This document shows, piece by piece, positions 16,110 through 24,899 of a stretch of 64,000 nt of DNA (position 1 is the first letter of the stretch; each line of letters opens with the position of its first letter). Position numbers and translations under genes: made by a program. Under the pieces are notes generated by a model. That model was not told the origin of the DNA. It ran no database searches and worked only from the letters and a program-made list of their open reading frames with translations. Source of the stretch: Xanthomarina sp. F1114 (GTDB taxonomy: Bacteria > Bacteroidota > Bacteroidia > Flavobacteriales > Flavobacteriaceae); contig NZ_JAPMLL010000003.1 of NCBI RefSeq assembly GCF_026410255.1, forward strand, positions 62,001-126,000, read 5' to 3'.

Positions 16110-17696
16110 ATGAGCACTAAATTAAATTTTAGCTTATCCTTGGCAAAACCAGACCAAGACCTTTCAACCAAACAAAAAGTTGCTGTTGGATTAGGAGCTA
16201 TTGGGCTTTTTATTTTGTTTTTAGCATTTTTAAATATAGACTTCCCAAACAGAGTTCTATTTCTTAGCGCAGCCCTAGGCCTTATTACCATTGGAACCAT
16301 TGTATTTGCAAATAGTGCATATCTTAAAAAAACTGAAGGGATAAAAAACGATGGGGTTTGGTTTAAATCTATTTCGTCACGCGGAATTTTAGGTTGGATT
16401 ACCGGAATTATTTTAACTGCATTTTATATTGTTTTATATTTTTACCCACAATATCTTGGACTGGGAATGGATGGTGCTGCAAACACGGGTTTAATCTCCT
16501 TATTCGATCCATTAAGCCAATTATTAAGCGGCAGACCTGCCAGTCAGTGGTTTGTTTACGGAACCTTTTACACCTTAGCCATTTTAATTTTTGGCTATAA
16601 GTTTCTATTAAAATACAGACATAATCGATACGAGCAAATTAGAACAGGATCCGTCATGTTTTTTCAATTAGCATTTGCTTTTTTAATTCCTGAATTCATG
16701 TATCGTTTAAATTCAGGTTTACCATATTACGACTTGAAAAATATCTGGCCATTGAATTACTATCTTTTTGACGAGTGGTCTGTAAAAAGCTTCCTTTCTA
16801 GTGGAAATATTGGCTTGGCATTATTACTCTTTGGAATTGCATCCATCTTTATAATAACACCCATCTTAACCTATAAATATGGTAAACGCTGGTATTGTTC
16901 TTGGGTTTGTGGTTGTGGTGGCTTAGCTGAAACAGCAGGAGATTCATTTAGACAATTAAGCGACAAAAGCTTAAAAGCATGGCGACTTGAGCGCTGGTTA
17001 GTTCATACTGTTTTAGTATTTTCAGTGGTAATGACTATTGCCACAGTTTACACATATCTAGGTTATGATAGTAATGATTTCTGGTTAACCAAAGGTGTTT
17101 TTATTAGTTTAGCTATTGCTTTTTTAAGTCTGGTGTTTTTATTAACAATGATTTTTAAAAGAGACGCTTTGGGTAAAGATGCTAAATACGGAGCTATAGG
17201 ATATTTTATAACCATAGCTTTATTGTTAATCTTATATTTTACAGGAACAACGCATGAAGTCTTTTTTATAACTAGTGGCAACTTAAGATCGGCTTATGGA
17301 TTTTATATTGGCTCCATCTTTTCCGGAGTTGTGGGAACTGGCTTCTACCCTATTTTTGGAAACAGAGTTTGGTGTAGATTTGGGTGTCCAATGGCGGCTA
17401 TTTTAGGGTTTCAACAACGTTTATTGTCTAAATTTAGAATTACAACCAATGGCGGACAGTGCATTTCTTGCGGCAATTGTTCTACGTATTGCGAAATGGG
17501 AATTGATGTAAGAGCTTATGCTCAAAAAGGAGAAAACATTGTTCGATCAAGTTGTGTTGGTTGTGGAATTTGCTCTGCAGTTTGTCCTCGTGGTGTTCTT
17601 AAATTAGAGAATGACTCCATGAAAGGACGCATTAATCCAACCGAAATTTTATTAGGAAATGATGTAGATTTAATGGACCTAATTAACCAAAAATAA
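16110..17696 (+). CDS. Membrane polyferredoxin, NapH/NosR/CcoG-like 4Fe-4S protein
   Basis: A 528-residue membrane protein. Several hydrophobic segments span about 25-45, 50-68, 92-113, 145-163, 225-250, 293-315, 328-348 and 365-400. Two Cys pairs at membrane ends (WYCSWVCGCGG and CRFGCPMA) resemble those in NosR/NapH/CcoG. The C-terminal part carries two 4Fe-4S clusters: CISCGNCSTYCEMGID and CVGCGICSAVCPRG. It should pass electrons across or along the membrane. Its partner is the flavoprotein 2 bp upstream; what is finally reduced is unknown, perhaps a step of the arsenolipid or glycolipid route encoded around it. Confidence 0.85.
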   Translation: MSTKLNFSLSLAKPDQDLSTKQKVAVGLGAIGLFILFLAFLNIDFPNRVLFLSAALGLITIGTIVFANSAYLKKTEGIKNDGVWFKSISSRGILGWITGIILTAFYIVLYFYPQYLGLGMDGAANTGLISLFDPLSQLLSGRPASQWFVYGTFYTLAILIFGYKFLLKYRHNRYEQIRTGSVMFFQLAFAFLIPEFMYRLNSGLPYYDLKNIWPLNYYLFDEWSVKSFLSSGNIGLALLLFGIASIFIITPILTYKYGKRWYCSWVCGCGGLAETAGDSFRQLSDKSLKAWRLERWLVHTVLVFSVVMTIATVYTYLGYDSNDFWLTKGVFISLAIAFLSLVFLLTMIFKRDALGKDAKYGAIGYFITIALLLILYFTGTTHEVFFITSGNLRSAYGFYIGSIFSGVVGTGFYPIFGNRVWCRFGCPMAAILGFQQRLLSKFRITTNGGQCISCGNCSTYCEMGIDVRAYAQKGENIVRSSCVGCGICSAVCPRGVLKLENDSMKGRINPTEILLGNDVDLMDLINQK

Positions 17697-17739
17697 AGCA
17701 AAACTATACTTATTTTTGCACAGTCTTTTAAAACATTCC

Positions 17740-18429
17740 ATGAACCAAATAAAAGTTATTATCCCTGCTTTTAACGAAGCCGAATCTATTGCTAAGGTCA
17801 TTAACGATATTCCTAAAATTGTTGATAAAATTATTGTAGTCAGCAACAATTCAACAGACCAAACTGAAACTAATGCACAACAAGCTGGAGCTACTGTTTT
17901 ATCTGAAAACAGAAAAGGATATGGCTATGCCTGTTTAAAGGGAATGGATTATATTTCTAAATTAGAGAACAAACCGGATATCATTGTGTTTCTAGATGGC
18001 GATTATAGCGATTATCCTGAAGAACTAACCAAACTTATTCAACCAATTGTTGAAGACAATATAGATTTTGTAATTGGAGCACGTGTTAAGGGCCTTAGAG
18101 AAAATGGATCTATGACCAAACCTCAAATTTTTGGGAATTGGTTGGCCACAACTTTAATGAAGTTTATGTTTCAGTCAACTTTTACAGATTTAGGCCCTTT
18201 TAGAGCCATTAAATACGATAAATTATTGGCGCTTAATATGGAAGACAAGACCTATGGCTGGACCGTGGAAATGCAATTGAAAGTATTGAAACAAAAAATG
18301 ACTTATATTGAAATTCCTGTAAATTACCGAAATAGAATTGGTGTTTCTAAAGTATCAGGAACCCTAAAAGGAGCGGTTATGGCAGGTGTTAAAATATTAG
18401 GGTGGATTTTTAAATACAGTTTTAAATGA
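17740..18429 (+). CDS. GT2 glycosyltransferase, dolichol-phosphate-mannose-synthase-like
   Basis: A 229-residue GT-A enzyme. ATG 17740 is preferred over a TTG 24 bp upstream because the conserved motif KVIIPAFNEAESI then begins at residue 4. The Asp-x-Asp equivalent is FLDGDYSDYP, followed by GARVKG and a LGPFRAIKYDKL motif. Enzymes of this kind make polyprenyl-phosphate sugars or add sugars to lipids. It overlaps the next GT2 gene by 4 bp and precedes a GT-C-type membrane protein at 22063 that would need such a lipid-linked donor. Donor and acceptor are not determined. Confidence 0.85.
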   Translation: MNQIKVIIPAFNEAESIAKVINDIPKIVDKIIVVSNNSTDQTETNAQQAGATVLSENRKGYGYACLKGMDYISKLENKPDIIVFLDGDYSDYPEELTKLIQPIVEDNIDFVIGARVKGLRENGSMTKPQIFGNWLATTLMKFMFQSTFTDLGPFRAIKYDKLLALNMEDKTYGWTVEMQLKVLKQKMTYIEIPVNYRNRIGVSKVSGTLKGAVMAGVKILGWIFKYSFK

Positions 18430-19919
18430 TGTTTTTAATAGGGCTTATTATTGTTATTTACACCATCTCCTTAGTGCTTATATTTCTATATGCTTTGGCC
18501 CAACTTAATTTATTATCAAATTATTTATCCGCCAAAAAAACAAAAACCAACGAAGCTAAATTCGATTTTTCAAAACCAGATGAAATTCCTTTAGTTACTA
18601 TCCAACTTCCTGTATATAACGAAATATACGTGATGGAACGTTTGCTGGAAAACATCTCTAAAATAGAGTATCCAAAAGACAAATTAGAAATCCAGGTGTT
18701 GGACGATTCAACAGACGAAAGCTTAGAGTCCACAAGATTACTTATTAAAAACCTAAAGAAAACAGGTATAGATATCGTTCATATTTGTAGAACTAATAGA
18801 ACAGGTTTTAAAGCTGGTGCCCTTAAAGAAGGTTTAAAAGTTGCTAAGGGAGAGTTTATAGCCATTTTTGATGCCGATTTTCTTCCAAAATCTAACTGGT
18901 TACAACAAACTGTCCCATATTTTAAAGATAAAAAACTTGGTGTGGTTCAAACCCGATGGGGACATTTAAACAGAGATTATTCCGTGTTAACAAGAATACA
19001 AGCTTTTGCCTTAGATGCGCATTTTACCTTAGAACAAGTTGGCCGAAATAGCAAAGGGCATTTTATTAATTTTAATGGAACTGCTGGAGTTTGGCGAAAA
19101 ACCTGTATTATAGATGCCGGAAACTGGGAAGGAGATACGCTAACAGAAGATTTAGATTTAAGTTATAGAGCACAATTAAAAGACTGGAAATTCAAATATT
19201 TGGAAGACATTGAAACTCCAGCAGAACTTCCAATAGTTATTAGCGCTGCACGTTCTCAACAATTTAGATGGAACAAAGGTGGCGCCGAGAATTTTAAGAA
19301 AATGGCTGGAAAAGTGATTTCAAATAAACATATTTCCACTAAAACAAAAGTACATGGCTTGTTACATTTATTAAACTCCACCATGTTCTTAAACGTGCTA
19401 ATTGTAGCTATTTTAAGTATTCCAATGTTATATATTAAAAACGAATATATGCAGCTTAAGCCATACTTTTATGTCATGAGTTTTTTTGTATTAAGTTCTT
19501 TAATTTTCTTTATATGTTATTGGTTTATGTACAAGAAAATTTATGGAAGTGGTTTTAAAAATTTCATGAAGTACATGTTCATGTTTTTCACATTTTTCTC
19601 AGTAGCCATGGGGTTTTCATTGCATAATTCTATAGCAGTAATTGAAGGTCATTTAGGAAAACGAAGTGACTTTATACGAACCCCAAAATTCAATATTAAT
19701 TCGGTTTCAGATTCTTGGAAAAGCAATAAATACCTCAACAAAAACATTCCTATTTATGTGGTTTTTGAAGGTCTGCTAACTCTCTATTTTGCGTTTGGCA
19801 TGTACTTAGCTTTTGTTGTTGGAGATCATGGAGGAGATTTTGGATTATTCCCTTTTCACTTCATGTTGTTTCTTGGTTTTGGATTTGTATTCTTTAAATC
19901 TATAACTTCTCGAGTTTAA
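18426..19919 (+). CDS. Membrane GT2 glycosyltransferase, cellulose-synthase-like
   Basis: A 497-residue processive-type glycosyltransferase. There is one N-terminal membrane segment (3-28), a cytoplasmic GT2 domain with PLVTIQLPVYNE, the Asp-x-Asp motif FDADFLP, the acid TEDLDLSYRA and the QQFRWNKG motif (Gln-x-x-Arg-Trp class), then about four membrane segments from 318 to the end. This arrangement is that of glucan synthases and glucosyl/mannosyl transferases of the cellulose synthase superfamily. It overlaps the upstream GT2 by 4 bp. Its last bases overlap the convergent amidohydrolase gene. The polymer or lipid product is unknown. Confidence 0.87.
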   Translation: MMFLIGLIIVIYTISLVLIFLYALAQLNLLSNYLSAKKTKTNEAKFDFSKPDEIPLVTIQLPVYNEIYVMERLLENISKIEYPKDKLEIQVLDDSTDESLESTRLLIKNLKKTGIDIVHICRTNRTGFKAGALKEGLKVAKGEFIAIFDADFLPKSNWLQQTVPYFKDKKLGVVQTRWGHLNRDYSVLTRIQAFALDAHFTLEQVGRNSKGHFINFNGTAGVWRKTCIIDAGNWEGDTLTEDLDLSYRAQLKDWKFKYLEDIETPAELPIVISAARSQQFRWNKGGAENFKKMAGKVISNKHISTKTKVHGLLHLLNSTMFLNVLIVAILSIPMLYIKNEYMQLKPYFYVMSFFVLSSLIFFICYWFMYKKIYGSGFKNFMKYMFMFFTFFSVAMGFSLHNSIAVIEGHLGKRSDFIRTPKFNINSVSDSWKSNKYLNKNIPIYVVFEGLLTLYFAFGMYLAFVVGDHGGDFGLFPFHFMLFLGFGFVFFKSITSRV

Positions 19920-20725
19920 AGTTTTGCAACATCAATGTTAAAAAGCTCGGCTGCATTTTTCCAACGTATTAATTCTTTCTTATCGTCTTCAAGTTCTAAT
20001 TGATCCATGAATTTTAAATAAGATTTCATATTAGAAATTGGCCAATCTGTTCCATATAACAAGTAATTTGGATCTCCTGCATAAGTAATCATTTCTTCAA
20101 TTTCCTTCTTCATAAAACGCTCAAACTTATCGGAAAAATCTCCAAGTACTAAACCTGAAATGTCAGCGTAGACATTTTTGTTTTTATAAACTACTTCCAT
20201 ACAATCTCTAATCCAAGGATTTCCAACATGACAGATAACAATCTTTAAATCTGGAAAATCTACAGCTAAATCGTCTATATGCAATGGATGCGAATATTTC
20301 ACTTTACCAGTTGGCGCATAAGTATCTCCTGAATGAAACATTACTGGAACATCATATTCTATAGCCATTTCGTACCATACCTTCAATCTGCTATCGTTGG
20401 GATAAAATGGCTCATAACCTGGATAAAATTTTAATGCTTTTATCAGTCCTTTTTCAAGATATTCGCCTATTTCTCTAATATCTCTATGATTATAATTAAG
20501 ATAACTTATTCCAGAAACAACACCTAAATTATTTCGCCCCTTAATGGCCTCAACGACTTGTTTGGTACTAGGTCTATGTTCATTGACTTTATAAGAGGTC
20601 AAAACCAAAGAGTAATCAACCTTGTTTTTAATCATTGTTTCAGTAAGAAGATTTAAACAATCCTCAAGAGAAACAACTCTATCTTCATGGTAATTGTTTA
20701 TGTGGGTATGTACGTCTATTATCAT
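19916..20725 (-). CDS. Amidohydrolase family metal-dependent hydrolase
   Basis: A 269-residue TIM-barrel hydrolase of the amidohydrolase-2 type. It begins MIIDVHTHINNYHE with the metal-binding His6-x-His8, has a mid His in MFHSGDTY, another in IVICHVGNPW, and the late acidic motif GTDWPISN. Family members hydrolyse or decarboxylate small ring compounds; the substrate here is not clear. It is transcribed against the glycosyltransferases and starts 19 bp after the serine hydrolase gene, so the two probably form a small operon that interrupts the locus. Confidence 0.82.
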   Translation of the reverse strand: MIIDVHTHINNYHEDRVVSLEDCLNLLTETMIKNKVDYSLVLTSYKVNEHRPSTKQVVEAIKGRNNLGVVSGISYLNYNHRDIREIGEYLEKGLIKALKFYPGYEPFYPNDSRLKVWYEMAIEYDVPVMFHSGDTYAPTGKVKYSHPLHIDDLAVDFPDLKIVICHVGNPWIRDCMEVVYKNKNVYADISGLVLGDFSDKFERFMKKEIEEMITYAGDPNYLLYGTDWPISNMKSYLKFMDQLELEDDKKELIRWKNAAELFNIDVAKL

Positions 20726-20744
20726 ATTCTGAATTCATTTCTTA

Positions 20745-21974
20745 CTATTCCGTTATACTAACTAAATCTTGATCAGCTTCATCTTTTTTAAACGACGAAG
20801 CAATAGCTCTAAACATTTCTATATGTGATGTATCGTTACTTGGAATATAAGAATCATCGTTATATTTTGGGTTGGCAGATAATTTTACAATTACTGTTTT
20901 GGTAGTTGGATTAATATAGATATACTGTCCGTAAACTCCCATTGCCATATATTCCCCTTGCTCACTTGAAGGAATCCACCATTGATAGCCATAACCAAAA
21001 CCTTCTCCCGGTTGTACATGCGGTGCATCTGGAGTTGTGGAAGCTTCTACCCAGCTTTTTGGTACTATTTGCTGGCCATTAAAAACCCCTTCATTTATAA
21101 ATAAAGAACCCACTTTGGCATAATCTCTTAAAGTTAAATTTAAACCACCAAGAACCATTTCCATATTCTCGCCGTCTAACAACCAATAGCCATTATATTC
21201 CATGCCTAAGGGATTATATAATTTTTCTTGCATGTATTCTGTAATAGTTTTTCCGGTAGCTCTTTTAAGAACCATTCCTAGTACATGTGTATTTATACTT
21301 ACATAATGATTAACTGTACCTGGCTCTAGTTCGCGCTCTAAAGTAGTTGCAAACTCGTCTTGAGAATCTCCCAAAGCAAAACCTCTTCCCCAACGATTAA
21401 TATCGCTATTAAAATCGCCATAATCCTCGTTAAATTTAACACCAGTAGACATTTGCAAAACATCTTTAATCCTTACACCTTCATAGGCAGAACCTTTTAA
21501 TTCTGGAGCATAATTATCTACTGGCTCTTCAATACTTTTGATATCTCCTTCTTCAACGGCTATTCCCATTAAAGCTGAAATCACAGATTTTGCCATAGAC
21601 CAAGAAATATTTCTAGTAGCTTCTGTATTGCCTAAATAGTAATTTTCATAAACAAGACTGTCGTTTTGAATTACCAAGAAACCGGTTGTCCACGAATCTT
21701 CTAGAAACTTATTAGTATTGTACGTCTCTCCATCAAACTGAAAACTTTTTGGCAAGTCTAAAGCAGTTCCTTTTGCATAGGGGTGTTTAGTTGATGGTGC
21801 TTCTAATTCTGAAACTGGCCAAACAGCATCAAAAGACCTAAAATTATGTACAATTTGATCTTCCTCAAAAAGATGCATACTTAGGTTTAGCATTTTGAAT
21901 TTCGGGTAAAACCAAACAGCAAAAATAATAAGTACAAAGAGTAGTCCTAGAGCAATTTTTTTCCAAGTTTTCAT
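20745..21974 (-). CDS. Serine hydrolase, beta-lactamase class C-like, membrane-anchored
   Basis: A 409-residue protein with an N-terminal membrane anchor (7-24) and a class C beta-lactamase/esterase fold. The nucleophile motif is Ser126-Met-Ala-Lys129, followed by the YVSINTHVLG region supplying the Tyr and the late GFGYGYQWW and GVYGQYI segments. Such proteins are esterases, D-aminopeptidases or transpeptidase-like enzymes in the periplasm. No beta-lactam resistance role is implied. It lies upstream of the amidohydrolase gene on the same strand. Confidence 0.85.
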   Translation of the reverse strand: MKTWKKIALGLLFVLIIFAVWFYPKFKMLNLSMHLFEEDQIVHNFRSFDAVWPVSELEAPSTKHPYAKGTALDLPKSFQFDGETYNTNKFLEDSWTTGFLVIQNDSLVYENYYLGNTEATRNISWSMAKSVISALMGIAVEEGDIKSIEEPVDNYAPELKGSAYEGVRIKDVLQMSTGVKFNEDYGDFNSDINRWGRGFALGDSQDEFATTLERELEPGTVNHYVSINTHVLGMVLKRATGKTITEYMQEKLYNPLGMEYNGYWLLDGENMEMVLGGLNLTLRDYAKVGSLFINEGVFNGQQIVPKSWVEASTTPDAPHVQPGEGFGYGYQWWIPSSEQGEYMAMGVYGQYIYINPTTKTVIVKLSANPKYNDDSYIPSNDTSHIEMFRAIASSFKKDEADQDLVSITE

Positions 21975-22062
21975 GATTCATTTTTATTAAAAAACAGTTG
22001 GTAAGATAACATCTAAAAACTATTTTATTAAACGAATTGTCTATTTTATTTATCTTTGAATA

Positions 22063-23445
22063 ATGCTGATAAACCCTACTTATTTAAAACTAAATAAGAT
22101 TCCTATAATCTTTGGACTTATAAGCATGCTTTTCTATGGTAGTTTTGCTTATAATTTGCAAAGAACAGACTCCATCAAGCTAATTTCTTTGTACCTAGCT
22201 TTGTTTTTTTTATTCTACAAACTAGTTCAAATTAATAAAAGCAATTTGAAGTTTTTAACGCTACTGGCTTTTGCATTTCGAGCTGTTTTTATTTTAGCTA
22301 TCCCGAATCTTTCACAGGATTTTTATCGGTTTATTTGGGACGGACGTCTAATTTTAGAAGGTATAAACCCATATCTTTTTACACCGGATTCATATTTTTT
22401 AAAAGGAGAGTTTCCAATTTCTCAAGCCCAGGAACTACATGATGGGATGGGAAGTTTAAGCGCCAGTCACTTCTCAAACTACCCTCCTTTAAATCAGCTG
22501 TGCTTTGCATTGGCTAATCTATTTCCTGGTCAGAGTATTTTAAGTGCTGTTATTGGGCTTAGAATACTGATTATTGCAGCCGATTTTGGCACACTTTACT
22601 TCGGAAAAAAACTACTTAAGAAATTAAAACTCCCAACTTATAACATCTTTTGGTATCTGTTAAATCCGTTTATTATTATCGAACTTACTGGGAATCTTCA
22701 TTTTGAAGGTGTTATGATTTTCTTCCTGGTTTGGAGTTTATATTTACTACAAACTCATAAATGGAAACTAGCAGCAGTAATTTTTGCGTGTTCCGTCTCT
22801 ATAAAACTTATTCCACTTATATTCCTCCCACTAGTATGGCAATGGTTTATAAAGCCACAGGATGATAATATTTCAAATCGTTTAAAAATCGCAAAACTTA
22901 TTGGTTTTTATTCTATTGTTGGCATCGTTACCTTAATGTTATTTTTACCCTTTTACTCTTCAGAATTTATAAATAACTATGCGCAAACCGTTGGTTTATG
23001 GTTTCAGAATTTTGAGTTTAATGGGAGTTTATATTATATAGCTAGAGAGCTTGGTTATATGATAACGGGTTATAATCAGATAGCTATTATTGGGACAGTT
23101 TCGGCCATATTGGTGTTTGTTTTTGTAATTGGACTTAGTTTATTTAGAGAAAATGCTTCTATGCAACAGCTTATTACAGCCATGCTTTTCGTCTTATCTT
23201 TCTATTATTTTACAGCTACTACCGTTCATCCTTGGTATTTAGCAACATTATTATTTTTAAGTGTTTTTACAAAATATAAGTTCCCTCTGGTTTGGAGTTT
23301 AATCATTATTTTAAGCTATTTAGCCTATGCTAATCCAAACAATTTAGAAAACTTATGGCTTATTGCATTGGAATATATTATAGTTTATAGTGTATTTTTA
23401 TACGAAATTTTAAAAACAAAACCTGTTGAAAATAAATTTTCCTAA
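22063..23445 (+). CDS. GT-C membrane mannosyltransferase-like protein
   Basis: A 460-residue very hydrophobic protein with about 11-12 membrane segments. The first periplasmic loop has QDFYRFIWDGRLILEGINPY, with the acidic residues and Asn-Pro-Tyr typical of polyprenol-phosphate-sugar dependent GT-C mannosyltransferases (MptA/MptB or GT87-like). Such enzymes take a sugar from a polyprenyl phosphate, which the GT2 at 17740 could supply. The downstream hydrolase gene overlaps by 20 bp. Acceptor unknown; an arsenosugar lipid or a cell-envelope glycan are both possible. Confidence 0.8.
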   Translation: MLINPTYLKLNKIPIIFGLISMLFYGSFAYNLQRTDSIKLISLYLALFFLFYKLVQINKSNLKFLTLLAFAFRAVFILAIPNLSQDFYRFIWDGRLILEGINPYLFTPDSYFLKGEFPISQAQELHDGMGSLSASHFSNYPPLNQLCFALANLFPGQSILSAVIGLRILIIAADFGTLYFGKKLLKKLKLPTYNIFWYLLNPFIIIELTGNLHFEGVMIFFLVWSLYLLQTHKWKLAAVIFACSVSIKLIPLIFLPLVWQWFIKPQDDNISNRLKIAKLIGFYSIVGIVTLMLFLPFYSSEFINNYAQTVGLWFQNFEFNGSLYYIARELGYMITGYNQIAIIGTVSAILVFVFVIGLSLFRENASMQQLITAMLFVLSFYYFTATTVHPWYLATLLFLSVFTKYKFPLVWSLIIILSYLAYANPNNLENLWLIALEYIIVYSVFLYEILKTKPVENKFS

Positions 23446-24247
23446 AATACTTAGACGAGTAGCTCGCGTTATTGCTGCACTCTTTATTTTATATTCGCTC
23501 TCCCTGGTTTTTGTTTATTTTAAACAAGAGCGTTTCTTTTTCAATCCGAAATTACTAGCTAAAAATTATAAATTTGAATTTAAGGAAACCTTTGAAGAAC
23601 TGAATATTCCAGTAGCAGAAAACATAAGTTTAAATGCGGTTTTGTTTAAAGCTGAAAACCCGAAAGGTGTTATTTTATATTTACATGGAAACGCTGGAGC
23701 TATTCACGATTGGGGAAAACGCGCTGATTTATATTTGGAAAACAACTACGATATTTTATTTGTAGATTATAGAGGTTATGGAAAAAGCGACGGAAGTTAT
23801 AGCTGTTCTGAAGAGCTATTTAATGATATACAAAAGGTTTACGATTTCACAAAAACACGCTACAATGAAAATGAGATTGTTGTTTTAGGCTTTTCTTTGG
23901 GCTCTGGATTGGCTAGCTACTTAGCGGCCAACAACAATCCGAAAATGCTTATTTTAAATGCCCCTTACTACTCATGGAAAACCTTAATTTCTGAAGAAAT
24001 TGCGCCTCCTATCCCAGAATTTATTATAAAATATAATATTCCAACATATCAATTTGTGAAACAAGTAACTTGTCCGATCAAGATTTTTTACGGGACTAGA
24101 GATTTTTTAATTCACCCAGAAACAAATGCTAAAAAACTTCAAGTATTACAGCCAGAAAATATTAAATTATTTGCCATTGTAGATGCAGGACATAATGGCC
24201 TGCATATTACAAGGCAATACTATCAATATTTAAAAACAATACTGTAG
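23426..24247 (+). CDS. Alpha/beta hydrolase with N-terminal membrane anchor
   Basis: A 273-residue serine hydrolase. The start is TTG at 23426, inside the end of the mannosyltransferase-like gene; no ATG is available before the conserved core. A hydrophobic segment (10-30) is followed by the oxyanion motif LYLHGNAGAIHDW, the nucleophile elbow VLGFSLGSG, an acid in YGTRDFL and the His in DAGHNGLH. The closest known family is the bem46/YfhR-like group, whose substrates are poorly known. The overlap suggests translational coupling to the glycosyltransferase gene. Confidence 0.83.
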   Translation: MKINFPKILRRVARVIAALFILYSLSLVFVYFKQERFFFNPKLLAKNYKFEFKETFEELNIPVAENISLNAVLFKAENPKGVILYLHGNAGAIHDWGKRADLYLENNYDILFVDYRGYGKSDGSYSCSEELFNDIQKVYDFTKTRYNENEIVVLGFSLGSGLASYLAANNNPKMLILNAPYYSWKTLISEEIAPPIPEFIIKYNIPTYQFVKQVTCPIKIFYGTRDFLIHPETNAKKLQVLQPENIKLFAIVDAGHNGLHITRQYYQYLKTIL

Positions 24248-24319
24248 CTAAATACTAAAGATTTTGTTTAAGAGACACATTCTATGTGAATTAACTGCAA
24301 AAACAAATCCCGTTTAAAA

Positions 24320-24547
24320 CTAAAGCGGCTTTAAGCTTTCTACTCTATAAATTATAGAATCGTCGTGGCTGCCATTAACCTCAATAAATCTGACTTTAAA
24401 AGACTTACTAATATAGCTTTCGTCATTTTTTAAATCGAACTGGCTTAGAACTCTTGGATGTATCTCGTCGAATACGAGTTCTTCTCCATTTTCAAACAAA
24501 AAAGTATAAAAGCCATCTTTATATTCTAAAAACTCAGCTTCTCTCAT
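24320..24547 (-). CDS. Small conserved-type protein of unknown function, 75 residues
   Basis: A 75-residue protein of mixed beta character, with Phe-Leu-Glu-Tyr-Lys-Asp-Gly-Phe-Tyr early and a basic segment FKVRFIEV later. No domain recognised. It starts 15 bp after the stop of the acidic protein gene and is read in the same direction, so it is probably the last gene of the polyamine operon. The ATG at 24547 is the only plausible start. I cannot assign a function. Confidence 0.65.
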   Translation of the reverse strand: MREAEFLEYKDGFYTFLFENGEELVFDEIHPRVLSQFDLKNDESYISKSFKVRFIEVNGSHDDSIIYRVESLKPL

Positions 24548-24562
24548 GGTAATATTTTTTTT

Positions 24563-24889
24563 TTAATCTTCGTCGTCGTCTTCATCCACTTCGTCAATAA
24601 TATCGTCATCATCGGCTTCGTCATCGTCAAAGTCTAAATCTTTTACAGCTTCTTCTTCTACATCCTCCTCCTCTTCAGAAAAGTCTTCCATGGCTTGCAC
24701 CAATCTAACTCCTACTTTTACCAAATAAATGGTGTCTTCGGTTTTAACCTCAACAGCTTCCACCATTTCATTTTTGATGTTTCTGAAGGAAATAATATCC
24801 TCATCATCATAGCCATCAGGGAATTTTTCAACTAGAAGATTTAATATGTCTTCGTTTAATTTTTGATAATCTACTATTACTCGTTTCAT
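24563..24889 (-). CDS. Small protein with highly acidic C-terminal tail
   Basis: A 108-residue protein. The first 68 residues look folded (IVDYQKLNEDILNLLVEKFPDGYDDEDI, then a beta stretch DTIYLVKVGVRLV). The last 40 are almost only Asp, Glu and small residues, ending in a run of Asp. Similar flavobacterial proteins are sometimes labelled DNA primase, for which I see no support: there is no zinc finger or TOPRIM motif. It sits 10 bp after the deoxyhypusine-synthase-like gene. An acidic tail could bind polyamines or basic proteins; this is only an inference from context. Confidence 0.7.
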   Translation of the reverse strand: MKRVIVDYQKLNEDILNLLVEKFPDGYDDEDIISFRNIKNEMVEAVEVKTEDTIYLVKVGVRLVQAMEDFSEEEEDVEEEAVKDLDFDDDEADDDDIIDEVDEDDDED

Positions 24890-24899
24890 TTTAAATAGG

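Noticed and set aside
17716-17739. TTG start for the GT2 gene at 17740
   Set aside because: It would add eight non-conserved residues; the ATG at 17740 places the conserved motif as in the family.
20745-21974. Beta-lactam resistance gene
   Set aside because: The Ser-x-x-Lys serine hydrolase fold is shared by many esterases and peptidases; nothing points to beta-lactamase activity.
24563-24889. DNA primase label for the acidic protein
   Set aside because: No zinc-binding or TOPRIM motif; similarity is likely only through the acidic tail.
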